Source: an uncultured Traorella sp.
GTDB lineage: Bacteria; Bacillota_I; Bacilli_A; Erysipelotrichales; Erysipelotrichaceae
DNA length: 39,767 nt
Direction: 5' to 3'
NCBI RefSeq assembly: GCF_944327115.1
Contig: NZ_CALVGS010000050.1
Location: 1-39,767 of the forward strand
The position numbers and the translations under genes were made by a program. The notes beneath the pieces are model-generated. The model worked only from the letters and a program-made list of their open reading frames with translations. It ran no database searches and was not told the DNA's origin. Each line of letters starts with the position of its first letter. The first letter of the stretch is position 1. This document shows, piece by piece, positions 32,272-39,767 of this stretch.

Positions 32272-32288
32272 AAAATTCACAAATTCTG

Positions 32289-32319
32289 TTGACTCTCACC
32301 TTAGATGATAGTTTAAACT
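32289..32319 (+). promoter_or_regulatory. MerR-type promoter with 19-bp spacer and dyad
   Basis: TTGACT at 32289-32294, spacer 32295-32313 of exactly 19 bp, TAAACT at 32314-32319. The whole spacer is a 9+1+9 imperfect palindrome (CTCTCACCT, T, AGATGATAG; 7 of 9 pairs match). This is the classic arrangement untwisted by MerR activators, and it follows directly after a MerR-family gene. Confidence 0.8.
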
Positions 32320-32336
32320 AAAGTCATAAGGAAAAG

Positions 32337-32355
32337 CTCCTGCAATGATCAGGAG
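32337..32355 (+). other. Leader hairpin that may compete with the ribosome binding site
   Basis: CTCCTG, loop CAATGAT, CAGGAG lies directly before the AAGGAGG Shine-Dalgarno (32356-32362). The CTCCT arm can pair either with CAGGAG or with the Shine-Dalgarno itself, so two exclusive structures are possible. Confidence 0.4.
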
Positions 32356-32370
32356 AAGGAGGTTAATTTT

Positions 32371-33396
32371 ATGGAGAAAATTAAAGTAGTTCAGTATGGT
32401 TGCGGTAAGATGGCGAAATATACGCTTCGTTATCTTTATGAGCATGGTGCACAGATCGTTGGTGCTATCGACGTCAATCCGGCAGTAGTTGGACAGGATG
32501 TTGGTGATTTTGCTGGTCTGGGCGTTAAGACAGGTGTTCTTATTTCTAATGATGCCGATAAGGTGCTTGATGAATGTGATGCTGATGTGGCAATCGTTAC
32601 CTTATTCAGCTTTATCAATGATATTTATGATCATGTAGAAAAGTGCGTATCTCGAGGTATCAATGTAATCACAACTTGTGAGGAAGCAATTTATCCTTGG
32701 ACAACATCAGCTGCTCAGATCAATCGTTTGGATGCATTGGCAAAAGCGCATAATTGTACGATTACCGGATCGGGAATGCAGGATATTTTCTGGATCAATA
32801 GTGTGGCGATGATTGCCAGCGGTTGTCATAAGCTGACAAAGATCAAGGGAGCTTACAGCTATAATGTTGAAGATTATGGTTTAGCTTTAGCGAAGGCTCA
32901 CGGATGTAATCTGACGAAAGAAGAATTTGAAGAAACGATTGCTCATCCGACTGAATTTGAACCTTCTTATGCTTGGAATGCCAGTGAAGCTCTTTGCAGC
33001 AAACTTGGATTAACGATCAAATCAATCACCCAGAAGCATGTTCCTTATACAAGTGATCATGATGTATATAGTGAAACTTTGGGTGAAACGATCAAGGCCG
33101 GTAAATGTATCGGTATGTCAGCAGTCGTAACAATTGAAACGATGCAGGGCATTACGATTGAAGAAGAAACAATCGGTAAGGTATATGGACCGGAAGATGG
33201 TGATATGTGTGACTGGTGGCTGACTGGTGAACCGAATACAGAATTCCATGTTGTCAAGCCGGCAACGGTTGAACATACTTGCGCAACAGTCGTAAATCGT
33301 ATTCCATCATTACTTAAAGCACCTAGCGGATATGTAACCTGTGATCAGCTTGAGCCACATTCATATCTGACATATCCGATGGAATTTTATAAATAA
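32371..33396 (+). CDS. 2,4-diaminopentanoate dehydrogenase-like NAD(P)-dependent oxidoreductase
   Basis: The 341-residue protein has an N-terminal Rossmann fold ([17 protein letters not shown], then [17 protein letters not shown]), the conserved [15 protein letters not shown] segment and a C-terminal domain resembling that of 2,4-diaminopentanoate dehydrogenase (Ord), distantly related to dihydrodipicolinate reductase. Ord acts in clostridial ornithine fermentation, deaminating diaminopentanoate with NAD(P)+. No other ornithine-fermentation gene is nearby, so the substrate here may be a different amino compound. Expression is probably driven by the MerR regulator just upstream. A hairpin and an AAGGAGG site precede the ATG. 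It ends in a strong terminator. Confidence 0.72.
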   Translation: MEKIKVVQYGCGKMAKYTLRYLYEHGAQIVGAIDVNPAVVGQDVGDFAGLGVKTGVLISNDADKVLDECDADVAIVTLFSFINDIYDHVEKCVSRGINVITTCEEAIYPWTTSAAQINRLDALAKAHNCTITGSGMQDIFWINSVAMIASGCHKLTKIKGAYSYNVEDYGLALAKAHGCNLTKEEFEETIAHPTEFEPSYAWNASEALCSKLGLTIKSITQKHVPYTSDHDVYSETLGETIKAGKCIGMSAVVTIETMQGITIEEETIGKVYGPEDGDMCDWWLTGEPNTEFHVVKPATVEHTCATVVNRIPSLLKAPSGYVTCDQLEPHSYLTYPMEFYK

Positions 33397-33413
33397 TAAT
33401 AGATAGAGAATAG

Positions 33414-33448
33414 AGCGTTAACTTAAAAAAATAAGTTGACGCTTTTTT
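33414..33448 (+). terminator. Terminator after the dehydrogenase gene
   Basis: AGCGTTAACTTA, six-base A loop, TAAGTTGACGCT (one G-U pair), then TTTTT. Confidence 0.88.
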
Positions 33449-33479
33449 AGATGGGTCAGTTTTACTTAGTTTTGTTTCA

Positions 33480-33532
33480 TTTTTGTAATGTTACCTCTCA
33501 CATGTTGAAAATCAGATCATAATTTATATAAT
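33480..33532 (+). promoter_or_regulatory. Promoter of the two-component genes with upstream GTAATG box
   Basis: TTGAAA (33505-33510), 16-bp spacer, TATAAT (33527-33532). TTTTTGTAATG at 33480-33490 recurs exactly at 35236-35246 before the ABC genes, suggesting a shared response-regulator site. Confidence 0.6.
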
Positions 33533-33550
33533 TAAAGATGAGGTGGAAGC

Positions 33551-34228
33551 ATGGATAAAATGAAGATCATGATCGTTGAAGACGATGCTCGCTTAGCAAC
33601 AGAGCTTCAGGAATATTTATCAAAATGGGGCTATGATACTATTTGCACAGATAAATTTGATGATATATTTCAAAGCTTTGTTTCAATAGATGCACAATTG
33701 GTACTCATGGATATCAATCTTCCTTTTTATGATGGGTTTTATTGGTGCTTTAAGATCAGAGAATTTTCTAAGGTTCCGATTCTTTTCATCAGCAGTCGCA
33801 GTGATGATAAAGACAAGATCATGGCCATTGCACAAGGCGGAGATGATTATATTGAAAAACCATTTAATCTTCCTTTGCTGAGGGCTAAGATCGAAGCCAT
33901 CTTAAGAAGAACCTATCAGTATAAGATAAAACAGAAGATTTATTTAAAAGAAGAATTATTTTTTGATGAAGAAGCGGGTTGTTTATATTATAAAAAACAA
34001 AAAGTTGAATTAACAAAATCAGAAAATATCGTTCTCCATGAACTGATTGAAAATCGTAGCTCTATCGTAACCCGTGACACCTTGATGGATGCTTTATGGA
34101 ATACGAATGAGTTTGTCAGTGATAATACACTGAATGTCTTGATTTCCAGACTTAGGACAAAGCTAAAAGAAATGACAGGATATGATGTCATATTGACAAA
34201 GAAAGGACAGGGGTATTATATAGAATGA
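33551..34228 (+). CDS. OmpR-family response regulator (BceR-like)
   Basis: The 225-residue protein has a receiver domain (about 4-115) with acidic pocket VEDDARL, phospho-acceptor Asp near 53 in LVLMDINLPFYDG, conserved Ser/Thr in LFISSRS and Lys in DDYIEKPF. An OmpR/PhoB winged helix follows (about 130-225; ENIVLHELIENRSSIVTRDTLMDALW, LNVLISRLRTKL, ILTKKGQGYYIE). The start of the kinase gene overlaps its end. Neighbours place it in the BceRS group, which activates a peptide-antibiotic ABC transporter. GAGGTGG precedes the ATG. Confidence 0.93.
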   Translation: MDKMKIMIVEDDARLATELQEYLSKWGYDTICTDKFDDIFQSFVSIDAQLVLMDINLPFYDGFYWCFKIREFSKVPILFISSRSDDKDKIMAIAQGGDDYIEKPFNLPLLRAKIEAILRRTYQYKIKQKIYLKEELFFDEEAGCLYYKKQKVELTKSENIVLHELIENRSSIVTRDTLMDALWNTNEFVSDNTLNVLISRLRTKLKEMTGYDVILTKKGQGYYIE

Positions 34229-35208
34229 AATATATCAAAAAGAAAGGTAAATATCTTCTGTTACTCTTGTTTTTAGCGATATCTTACAATTCATATTTTA
34301 TCTTTTTGATTCCACAAACAAATCTTCAGATTTTGATTTATATTGATGTTGTACTTGTCGTTTGTGTCTTGATGGTCATAAGTATGGATGCTTATACATT
34401 TTATAAAAAGGAAAGAAAAAAGCAGGAGCTTCTTTCATCGGAAGAAATTATTTCCTCGGAAATGGACGAGTATGAAAATGTTGATATTGCTTATCATGAT
34501 GGAAGGGTATATCAGCAGCTGCTTGATGAACAGATTGAAATGAATCACAATCTTGAGGATTATATTGCGAAATGGTGTCATGAAGTAAAACTTCCTTTAA
34601 GTGCTTTAATGATGATGAATGAGAAAAATACTTCTGAATTAAAGGATCAATATAAAGAACAGCTGGAAAAGATCAATTTGTATTTAAATAATGCACTTGA
34701 GGGCTGTAAGGTTCAAAGCAATCTCTATGATATTCAAATAAAAAAGCTTCGTTTACGGGATTGTATTCATACTGCAATTAAAAACAGTCGTTATTTTCTT
34801 ATTAAAAATCATTTTGATATAAAAATTGAAAATGCAGATGAGGAGGTATATTCTGATAGTGAATGGTTAACTTATATATTAGACCAGCTTATCAGCAATG
34901 CTATCAAATATGCTTCTGATGAGCCTGAGATTCATATCTGGTGTGAAAAGCAGCAGGAATGTGTCCGTTTATATTTTGAAGATACTGGGGAAGGTATTTG
35001 TGATACTGATATGCCACGCATCTTTGAAAGAGGCTATACGGGCAGTAATCATCATAATGGTCGCTATAAATCAACCGGAATGGGTCTTTATATGGTGAAA
35101 TTGATGATTGATAAACTGGGTCATGAAATTGATGTCAAAAGTGAATTTCATCATTATACTCGTTTTTGTATTACCTTCAAAAGCAATGCGAAATTTTTCA
35201 ATCTCTGA
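34225..35208 (+). CDS. Intramembrane-sensing histidine kinase (BceS-like)
   Basis: The 327-residue kinase has two membrane helices near the N-terminus (about 9-27 and 37-55) joined by an external loop of about ten residues, too short to bind a ligand. This is the mark of BceS-type kinases, which sense through their partner ABC transporter. The H box is DYIAKWCHEVKLPLSALMMM near 113-132. ATP-lid motifs are DQLISNAIKYASDEPE (N box), FEDTGEGICDTD (G1) and STGMGLYMVKLM (G2). ATGA overlap with the response regulator gives translational coupling. Confidence 0.92.
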   Translation: MKYIKKKGKYLLLLLFLAISYNSYFIFLIPQTNLQILIYIDVVLVVCVLMVISMDAYTFYKKERKKQELLSSEEIISSEMDEYENVDIAYHDGRVYQQLLDEQIEMNHNLEDYIAKWCHEVKLPLSALMMMNEKNTSELKDQYKEQLEKINLYLNNALEGCKVQSNLYDIQIKKLRLRDCIHTAIKNSRYFLIKNHFDIKIENADEEVYSDSEWLTYILDQLISNAIKYASDEPEIHIWCEKQQECVRLYFEDTGEGICDTDMPRIFERGYTGSNHHNGRYKSTGMGLYMVKLMIDKLGHEIDVKSEFHHYTRFCITFKSNAKFFNL

Positions 35209-35209
35209 G

Positions 35210-35283
35210 TTACAAAAAAGTAATGTTAGAGATTGTTTTTGTAATGAGAGCGTAAGTATTTTTTATTTTCACTCATTTATAAT
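35210..35283 (+). promoter_or_regulatory. Control region of the BceAB-like transporter genes
   Basis: TTACAAAAAAGTAA (35210-35223) is an inverted repeat close to the BceR-type TTACA-N4-TGTAA. GTAATG occurs at 35220 and 35241, 21 bp apart (two helical turns), and TTTTTGTAATG at 35236-35246 repeats the box upstream of the regulator genes. A -10 TATAAT lies at 35278-35283 with no good -35, as expected for an activator-dependent promoter. Confidence 0.6.
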
Positions 35284-35306
35284 AAGTGCGTAAGGAGGAA
35301 TAACAA

Positions 35307-36062
35307 ATGAAAAAAGTGCTTGAAATAAAAAATCTGGTGAAAAATTATGGAACCAGAGGATTCCAGAGCCGGGTCTTAAAAGGTATCGATCTTACGATCT
35401 ATCAGCATGATTTTATTGCTGTCATGGGCCCGAGCGGTTCCGGCAAAACAACATTATTAAATCTTTTATCAACGATTGATAAACCAACACAGGGTTCTGT
35501 CTTTTTGGATGGAACAGATATTACCCGTTGCAGCAATACCCAGCTTTCACAGATCCGTAAGGATAAGATCGGGTTTATTTTCCAGGATTATAACTTGCTA
35601 GATACGATGACTTTACAGGACAATATTGCTTTGCCCCTTTCTTTAAATGGTGTATCGTCCAAAGAGTGTATTCAAAAAACAAAAAAGCTGGCAGAGATGT
35701 TTGGTTTAAGGGAGCATCTCAGTAAATACCCATATCAGCTTTCAGGCGGACAGAAACAGCGAGGGGCAACTTGTCGGGCACTTATCAGTGATCCGGAAAT
35801 TATCTTTGCGGATGAGCCGACAGGTGCTTTGGATTCTAAATCAAGTCGTGATCTATTGGAGTGCTTAAAGATGGTGAATGACAATGGGCAGGCAACGATC
35901 GTCATGGTGACACATGATGCCTTCAGTGCCTCTTATGCAAAAGATGTCTACATCTTAAGTGATGGTATGATCAAATGTAAGCTGACAAAGGGAAGTGACC
36001 GTAAGGAGTTTTATGATCGCATCATTGATATGCAGGCATCTATGGGGAGTGATTTTTCATGA
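35307..36062 (+). CDS. Antimicrobial-peptide ABC transporter ATPase (BceA-like)
   Basis: The 251-residue ATPase belongs to the MacB/LolD/BceA group. Walker A is GPSGSGKTTLL near 40, Q-loop FIFQDYNLLD, signature LSGGQKQRGATCRAL, Walker B IIFADEPTGALD and H-loop VMVTHDAF. All catalytic residues are present. It pairs with the FtsX-type permease that follows (overlap at 36059-36062) and is preceded by a response-regulator/kinase pair. This is the standard layout of Bce modules giving resistance to bacitracin, lantibiotics or defensins; the actual peptide is unknown. An AAGGAGG site precedes the ATG. Confidence 0.94.
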   Translation: MKKVLEIKNLVKNYGTRGFQSRVLKGIDLTIYQHDFIAVMGPSGSGKTTLLNLLSTIDKPTQGSVFLDGTDITRCSNTQLSQIRKDKIGFIFQDYNLLDTMTLQDNIALPLSLNGVSSKECIQKTKKLAEMFGLREHLSKYPYQLSGGQKQRGATCRALISDPEIIFADEPTGALDSKSSRDLLECLKMVNDNGQATIVMVTHDAFSASYAKDVYILSDGMIKCKLTKGSDRKEFYDRIIDMQASMGSDFS

Positions 36063-37942
36063 GCATGTTGAAACTGGCTTTTCAAAACTTCAAATCAAGC
36101 TTTAAAAGCTATCTTTCTTTGATTATCTCCCTTTCCTTTACGACGATGATCCTTTGCAATTTTATGAATCTGGTCGATTCAGGTATCTTGAATCAGTTAG
36201 GTGAGAGCAATGCGAGAAATGTTGCTGTCATCATTCAGGTTCTCTCTTTTGTGATTGGCTGTTTCATGCTTTTCTTTGTATGGTATTCAACCAATGTGTT
36301 TTTGACAAAAAGGAAAAGAGAAATCGGTATTTATGTGTTTATGGGATTGACCAATCAAAGGATCGGTAAGTTATATGCAATTGAAACAATTTTTATTGGA
36401 TTGACTTCACTCATCTTAGGGATTGGCTTTGGAGCTTTAACGTCACAATTGTTTATGATGATCCTGATGCGTATTTCAGAAATTACTGTTGAAATTCATT
36501 TTCAGTTTTCTTTGCAGTCAGGAATTACGACCGCTTTGATTTTTAGTGGGATTTATTTACTTTTTGTGATCAAGGGATATATCAATATTGTCAGAAGCAG
36601 CGTATTGGACATGGTATCTGCCAATCGTCAAAATGAATATGTGAAACAGAGAAAAATACTTTTAGTATTTAAGGCAATTGCAGGTGTGATCATTCTTGTT
36701 TTAGGATATTATATGGCCATCAAAGAAGCTGGTATAGAAGTCATGGGAAATGTCTTTATTGCTGTCGTATTGGTCGTAGCCGGTACTTATTTGCTTTTTG
36801 GTGGGCTGATTCCGCTTATCTTTCAGAGCCTTGCTGCTCATAAGCGTTTCTTATATAAACGTGAACGAAATCTTTGGATCAATAATGTGGTCTTTCGGAT
36901 CCGTAAAAATTATCGTACCTATGCCATGGTCTGCGTTTTGATGCTTTGTTCGGTGACAGCTTTAGCTTTTGGCTTTGCGATGAAAAACAGATATGATGGT
37001 ATCGTTCATTTTGAAAATACATATACGTTTCAGGTCATAAGTGATGCTTCCGGATATCGTCAGGAATTTGCATCATTGATTGAGAAAAACAATGATATTG
37101 ATGTATCTTCGGATATTGAGATTTTGACGATTGATTCCGGTAATACGGATAATCCATATGCAATGCCTTATGCGTTATTGGCCTATTCACAAGTCAAAAA
37201 AGTGGCTGAAGATACAGGAATGGATTTTGATTTGCCAGAGCCTGGCGATGAAGAATTTATTTCTTTGAATCGTCTATATTTGATGTCACTGACTAATGAT
37301 CTGGTGGAAGAGATCGATACGATCAATAGGCAGGACTACCGTTCAATTGCTTCTACGGATACGCCTTATTTGGGCTATATGCAGGAAAATATGGATTATA
37401 TGATCGTCAATGATCGTGTATATGATGAATTACAGATTTATGGGCAGAAGATGCATCTGTATAATTACAAGATCACTGATGCAAGTCATTTTGAAACTTC
37501 TGTAAAAGATATTCAGTCAAGTGAACATTGCTTAGGACTTGTGAAGATTGATCCTGAAAGAGAGGAGATCGCTTGGATCAAGATCTTGTATAGCGTTTCG
37601 ATCTTTATGTTTATGGTATTTGTATTTGCCGGAGGCTGTATCCTGTTTATGAAACTGTACAATGATGCCTTTGAGGAAAAAGAACGCTATGCGATCTTAT
37701 TGAAGCTGGGTATCAGCAAAAAGTCATTGAAGAGATCGATTGCGGATGAACTGCTCTTTGCTTATGTTACACCACTAGTAGTTATGAGTATTTCTTCTTA
37801 TTTTTCGGTAAAGGCTTTGGGTAATGTGATGCATACATCCTTACTTTCAGTGAATATCGTCAGTGTTCTTGTGATTGTTATTTTCTTTGTTATTTGTTAT
37901 TTGTTGTCATTGGTGATTTATCGGAAAAATGTAGGAATATAA
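36059..37942 (+). CDS. Antimicrobial-peptide ABC transporter permease (BceB-like, FtsX domains)
   Basis: The 627-residue permease has ten predicted membrane helices in the BceB order: helices 1-4 with an FtsX domain, further helices to about residue 310, then a large external domain of about 190 residues (roughly 320-510), then a second FtsX domain with three helices. The external domain is the peptide- or target-sensing part of Bce permeases, which also signals to the BceS kinase. Length is normal for the family (about 620-660). A GGGAG site lies in the end of the ATPase gene. A strong hairpin follows. Confidence 0.93.
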   Translation: MSMLKLAFQNFKSSFKSYLSLIISLSFTTMILCNFMNLVDSGILNQLGESNARNVAVIIQVLSFVIGCFMLFFVWYSTNVFLTKRKREIGIYVFMGLTNQRIGKLYAIETIFIGLTSLILGIGFGALTSQLFMMILMRISEITVEIHFQFSLQSGITTALIFSGIYLLFVIKGYINIVRSSVLDMVSANRQNEYVKQRKILLVFKAIAGVIILVLGYYMAIKEAGIEVMGNVFIAVVLVVAGTYLLFGGLIPLIFQSLAAHKRFLYKRERNLWINNVVFRIRKNYRTYAMVCVLMLCSVTALAFGFAMKNRYDGIVHFENTYTFQVISDASGYRQEFASLIEKNNDIDVSSDIEILTIDSGNTDNPYAMPYALLAYSQVKKVAEDTGMDFDLPEPGDEEFISLNRLYLMSLTNDLVEEIDTINRQDYRSIASTDTPYLGYMQENMDYMIVNDRVYDELQIYGQKMHLYNYKITDASHFETSVKDIQSSEHCLGLVKIDPEREEIAWIKILYSVSIFMFMVFVFAGGCILFMKLYNDAFEEKERYAILLKLGISKKSLKRSIADELLFAYVTPLVVMSISSYFSVKALGNVMHTSLLSVNIVSVLVIVIFFVICYLLSLVIYRKNVGI

Positions 37943-37944
37943 TT

Positions 37945-37990
37945 AAAAAGGCATAACATCAACATGTATTGTTTGATGTCATGCCTTTTT
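37945..37990. terminator. Bidirectional terminator between the Bce operon and the lipoprotein gene
   Basis: AAAAAGGCAT then ACATCAA, loop, TTGATGT then ATGCCTTTTT: a long stem with A/T tracts in both directions. Confidence 0.88.
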
Positions 37991-38005
37991 CTGTTTTTAT
38001 ATGTA

Positions 38006-38650
38006 TTACTGGATTCTCACTATTTCACCATCGCTTTGTTCGAAGATGATATTGACATCATTAATTTGATAGAGATGTCCTAATTGATAGGCTTGGTAAT
38101 ATTTATAATCTTCATGAAGATTAAAACCAAAATAAATTCTTCTAATATAATTTAGAATTTCTTCATCGGTAGCATCGCCAATATAATAAGCGGCAGCATA
38201 AAAACAATTTCTAAAATAATCAACTTTACAGGAAGAACAAAAATCAAAATTATGACTGCTCTCTCTATCATAAAAATATAAAGGATCCGGCAATATATCT
38301 TCAAATTCTTTTTTCCAAGGGTTATAAGGTATTTCAGCACCATTTAAATAGAAATCATTTGTCTTTGTATCAATAAGAAAAAGCATCGTTAATCCAAAAT
38401 CAGGTATTTTTTCAAAATCAGCAGTCAGATATAATAGACGGAAATCATCTAAGGAAATATCAACATCAGGATCAATATTATAAAATTTCTTAAACTCCTC
38501 ATCAGTATGTCCTTTTGGTTTATAAATATAAGCATAGAAGTTTTCAGTGTAGATATCACGTACAGGTTCATCTAATTCCTGCATGACATATTTAGAAGAG
38601 GAGCAAGCTGTCAAACTAATTACTAATATAATGAATAATATTTTTTTCAT
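38006..38650 (-). CDS. Lipoprotein of unknown function
   Basis: The 214-residue protein starts MKKILFIILVISLTACSSS, with lipobox LTAC giving a lipidated Cys16. The mature part is acidic and rich in Tyr, Phe and Asp, with a CSSCK motif near 140. No family was recognised. It is the last of a leftward set of small lipoprotein genes. A start-proximal Shine-Dalgarno (AGGAGAA) supports the ATG. Confidence 0.75.
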   Translation of the reverse strand: MKKILFIILVISLTACSSSKYVMQELDEPVRDIYTENFYAYIYKPKGHTDEEFKKFYNIDPDVDISLDDFRLLYLTADFEKIPDFGLTMLFLIDTKTNDFYLNGAEIPYNPWKKEFEDILPDPLYFYDRESSHNFDFCSSCKVDYFRNCFYAAAYYIGDATDEEILNYIRRIYFGFNLHEDYKYYQAYQLGHLYQINDVNIIFEQSDGEIVRIQ

Positions 38651-38748
38651 GTTAATTTCTCCTAATTATATATATTAAGTTCTTTACATAAAGACAAAAT
38701 TGATATTTGTAATTTTAGAATTTCATTTATTCATTTGAAGGAACAAAA

Positions 38749-39328
38749 CTAAAAGAGATATATTCCATCAAAAATTGTATCAACGATTTGTTGATTACTT
38801 GCCACTGGGTGATGAATGACTTCCATGAGCTGCCACTCTGAATTATTCTTCAGACAAAAATAGAAATCAATTCTATCAAGGGTGACAGAGTTATAATAGA
38901 TATAAAAAATTGTAGGAACTAACTGATTTGTATAAAGACCCTCATAATATGTTATATAAGGATAATTGATATTTTCAAAACGTATAATGTTTACGTCTTC
39001 ATTAGTTGTATTTGTTTGTTGATTTAATGTACTGTAATCAGATAGATCCAATTTAAATTCTTCATCGATAACAAAACCACTGAGGATTGAAAGAGAATAT
39101 TCATTCATGGTATCAGTAAGAGTCTGAAGATCATTATCTTCAACAAACTCACGATTATTCAATATTTAGTCAGCGTGAAAATGATTTTTCTAATGTTTCG
39201 TCACCATAGAAATTATCCAGACTATCGTATTGTAGACTTACTTCATTGGTTGGAGATATTTGATCATTTTGACATCCTGTCAATAAGAAAATCATAAATA
39301 TACAAATAATGACAATAATTTTTTTCAT
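38749..39328 (-). pseudogene. Broken lipoprotein gene (two fragments in different frames)
   Basis: An ATG at 39328 opens a 52-codon frame with signal peptide and lipobox (MKKIIVIICIFMIFLLTGCQ) that stops with TGA at 39172-39170. A second frame of about 137 codons follows from 39162 (TTG) to 38749, without a Shine-Dalgarno or signal sequence. Joined, they would make a lipoprotein of about 190 residues, similar in size to its neighbour. The second frame has its own TAA at 39168-39166, so a single indel cannot join them; at least two lesions are needed. Alternatives are two separate genes or sequencing error. Confidence 0.6.
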
Positions 39329-39330
39329 AT

Positions 39331-39615
39331 TTATTCATTATTAATTTTAATACTGTTTCCATCGAGATCCATGATTGAAGTAGGATCATATTTCATCATT
39401 TCTTCATAGATTTCATGATATTTCTTATTCTGATAATCTTCTAAATATTCTTCCTTGAACTCATCCGTAATATTTTGTTGATTCTCATCTGTGAGCCATA
39501 CTTCATCAGCATACAAAGCTTCTACTAAATCAATTTCTTCCTGTGTAGCACTATTCGTGCAGCCACACAATATCATACTGATAGTAAATAAAGATAGTAT
39601 TCTTTTCTTTTTCAT
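39331..39615 (-). CDS. Small acidic lipoprotein
   Basis: The 94-residue protein starts MKKKRILSLFTISMILCGCTNS, with a lipobox-like LCGC giving Cys19. The mature part is very acidic (many Glu/Asp) and ends KINNE. No family was recognised. A GGGAGA site precedes the ATG. Its stop lies two bases before the start of the broken lipoprotein gene, which suggests one operon. Confidence 0.7.
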   Translation of the reverse strand: MKKKRILSLFTISMILCGCTNSATQEEIDLVEALYADEVWLTDENQQNITDEFKEEYLEDYQNKKYHEIYEEMMKYDPTSIMDLDGNSIKINNE

Positions 39616-39671
39616 TATTATTTTCTCCCTTTTCTTTTAGAAATATCTTTAGATTCTTTTGTTAGCACACA

Positions 39672-39767
39672 TTATTCTTTGTTTCTATCTTTAAGTGGCA
39701 ATATTTGCCCGATCTCATATACATGAGATTCAATGACTAATTGATCTTGCTTACCTTGTTCAACTAA
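39672..39767 (-). CDS. C-terminal end of an unidentified gene
   Basis: An open frame enters from the right edge on the minus strand and ends at a TAA (39674-39672). It gives 31 residues, including HVYEIGQILPLKDRNKE. It lies 56 bp upstream of the lipoprotein gene and in the same direction, so it may be in the same operon. Too short to identify. Confidence 0.45.
   Translation of the reverse strand, partial: LVEQGKQDQLVIESHVYEIGQILPLKDRNKE

Noticed and set aside
32276-32282. Another TTCACAA heptamer just before the MerR-type promoter
   Set aside because: A single copy in an AT-rich stretch; without a partner half-site it is not evidence of Rex control.
32346-32390. Short upstream ORF starting in the leader hairpin loop and overlapping the dehydrogenase start
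   Set aside because: No ribosome binding site, Arg-rich low-complexity product created by the Shine-Dalgarno itself.

Overview
The window is about 40 kb of AT-rich bacterial DNA with dense gene packing, strong Shine-Dalgarno sites, many A-tract/T-tract hairpin terminators and near-consensus sigma-A promoters. This points to a low-GC Bacillota. The gene set suggests an anaerobic gut-type Firmicute, plausibly of the Erysipelotrichales: fermentative AdhE, oxygen-sensitive NrdDG beside an aerobic-type class I ribonucleotide reductase, type III glutamine synthetase, CoA-disulfide reductase-rhodanese, ferritin and a BceRSAB-like module. The taxon is inferred from gene content, not from a marker gene. 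No rRNA, tRNA, CRISPR array or complete insertion sequence was seen.

Layout. 1-1.7 kb: edge of an amidotransferase-like gene, a GNAT acetyltransferase on a probably leaderless mRNA, and a CPBP membrane protease. 1.7-5.3 kb: class I ribonucleotide reductase (alpha, beta). 5.3-7.0 kb: HIT protein and HflX GTPase. 7.0-10.0 kb: adhE behind a roughly 310-bp control region with two cre-like sites, a Rex-type site and a cluster of TTGTGAA/TTCACAA heptamers. 10.1-13.6 kb: an accessory locus made of a leftward operon of small membrane proteins, a divergent padR gene, two paralogous HAAS-like membrane proteins and a small secreted protein. Two copies of one 21-bp operator flank this locus, and the second faces a promoter with no gene behind it. 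13.6-15.7 kb: a lipoprotein and a HAD phosphatase. 15.7-20.1 kb: glnN behind a leader-peptide/terminator arrangement, then a LexA/CI-like repressor divergent from a Y-family polymerase and a small partner ORF. 20.2-23.6 kb: a heterodimeric ABC exporter with one degenerate ATP site. 23.6-26.7 kb: ferritin, CoA-disulfide reductase-rhodanese, HAD hydrolase. 26.8-30.2 kb: nrdDG divergent from a Crp/Fnr regulator, sharing one palindromic operator. 30.3-33.4 kb: an Rpn/PD-(D/E)XK nuclease-family protein with a 14-unit tetrapeptide repeat, then a MerR regulator and a diaminopentanoate-dehydrogenase-like gene with a textbook MerR promoter. 33.5-37.9 kb: a BceRS-BceAB-like antimicrobial-peptide sensing and efflux module. 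38.0-39.8 kb: small lipoprotein genes, one of them broken, and the 3' end of an unidentified gene.

Functionally, several genes manage redox and oxygen state: AdhE under probable CcpA/Rex control, NrdDG with an Fnr-like regulator, class I RNR, ferritin and CoA-disulfide reductase. Others handle envelope stress and antimicrobials. The most interesting unexplained signals are the PadR-HAAS-secreted protein locus with its orphan promoter, the glnN leader with a possibly leaderless 12-codon ORF overlapping its terminator hairpin, and the heptamer cluster before adhE. All functional statements rest on reading motifs by eye; no database search was run.
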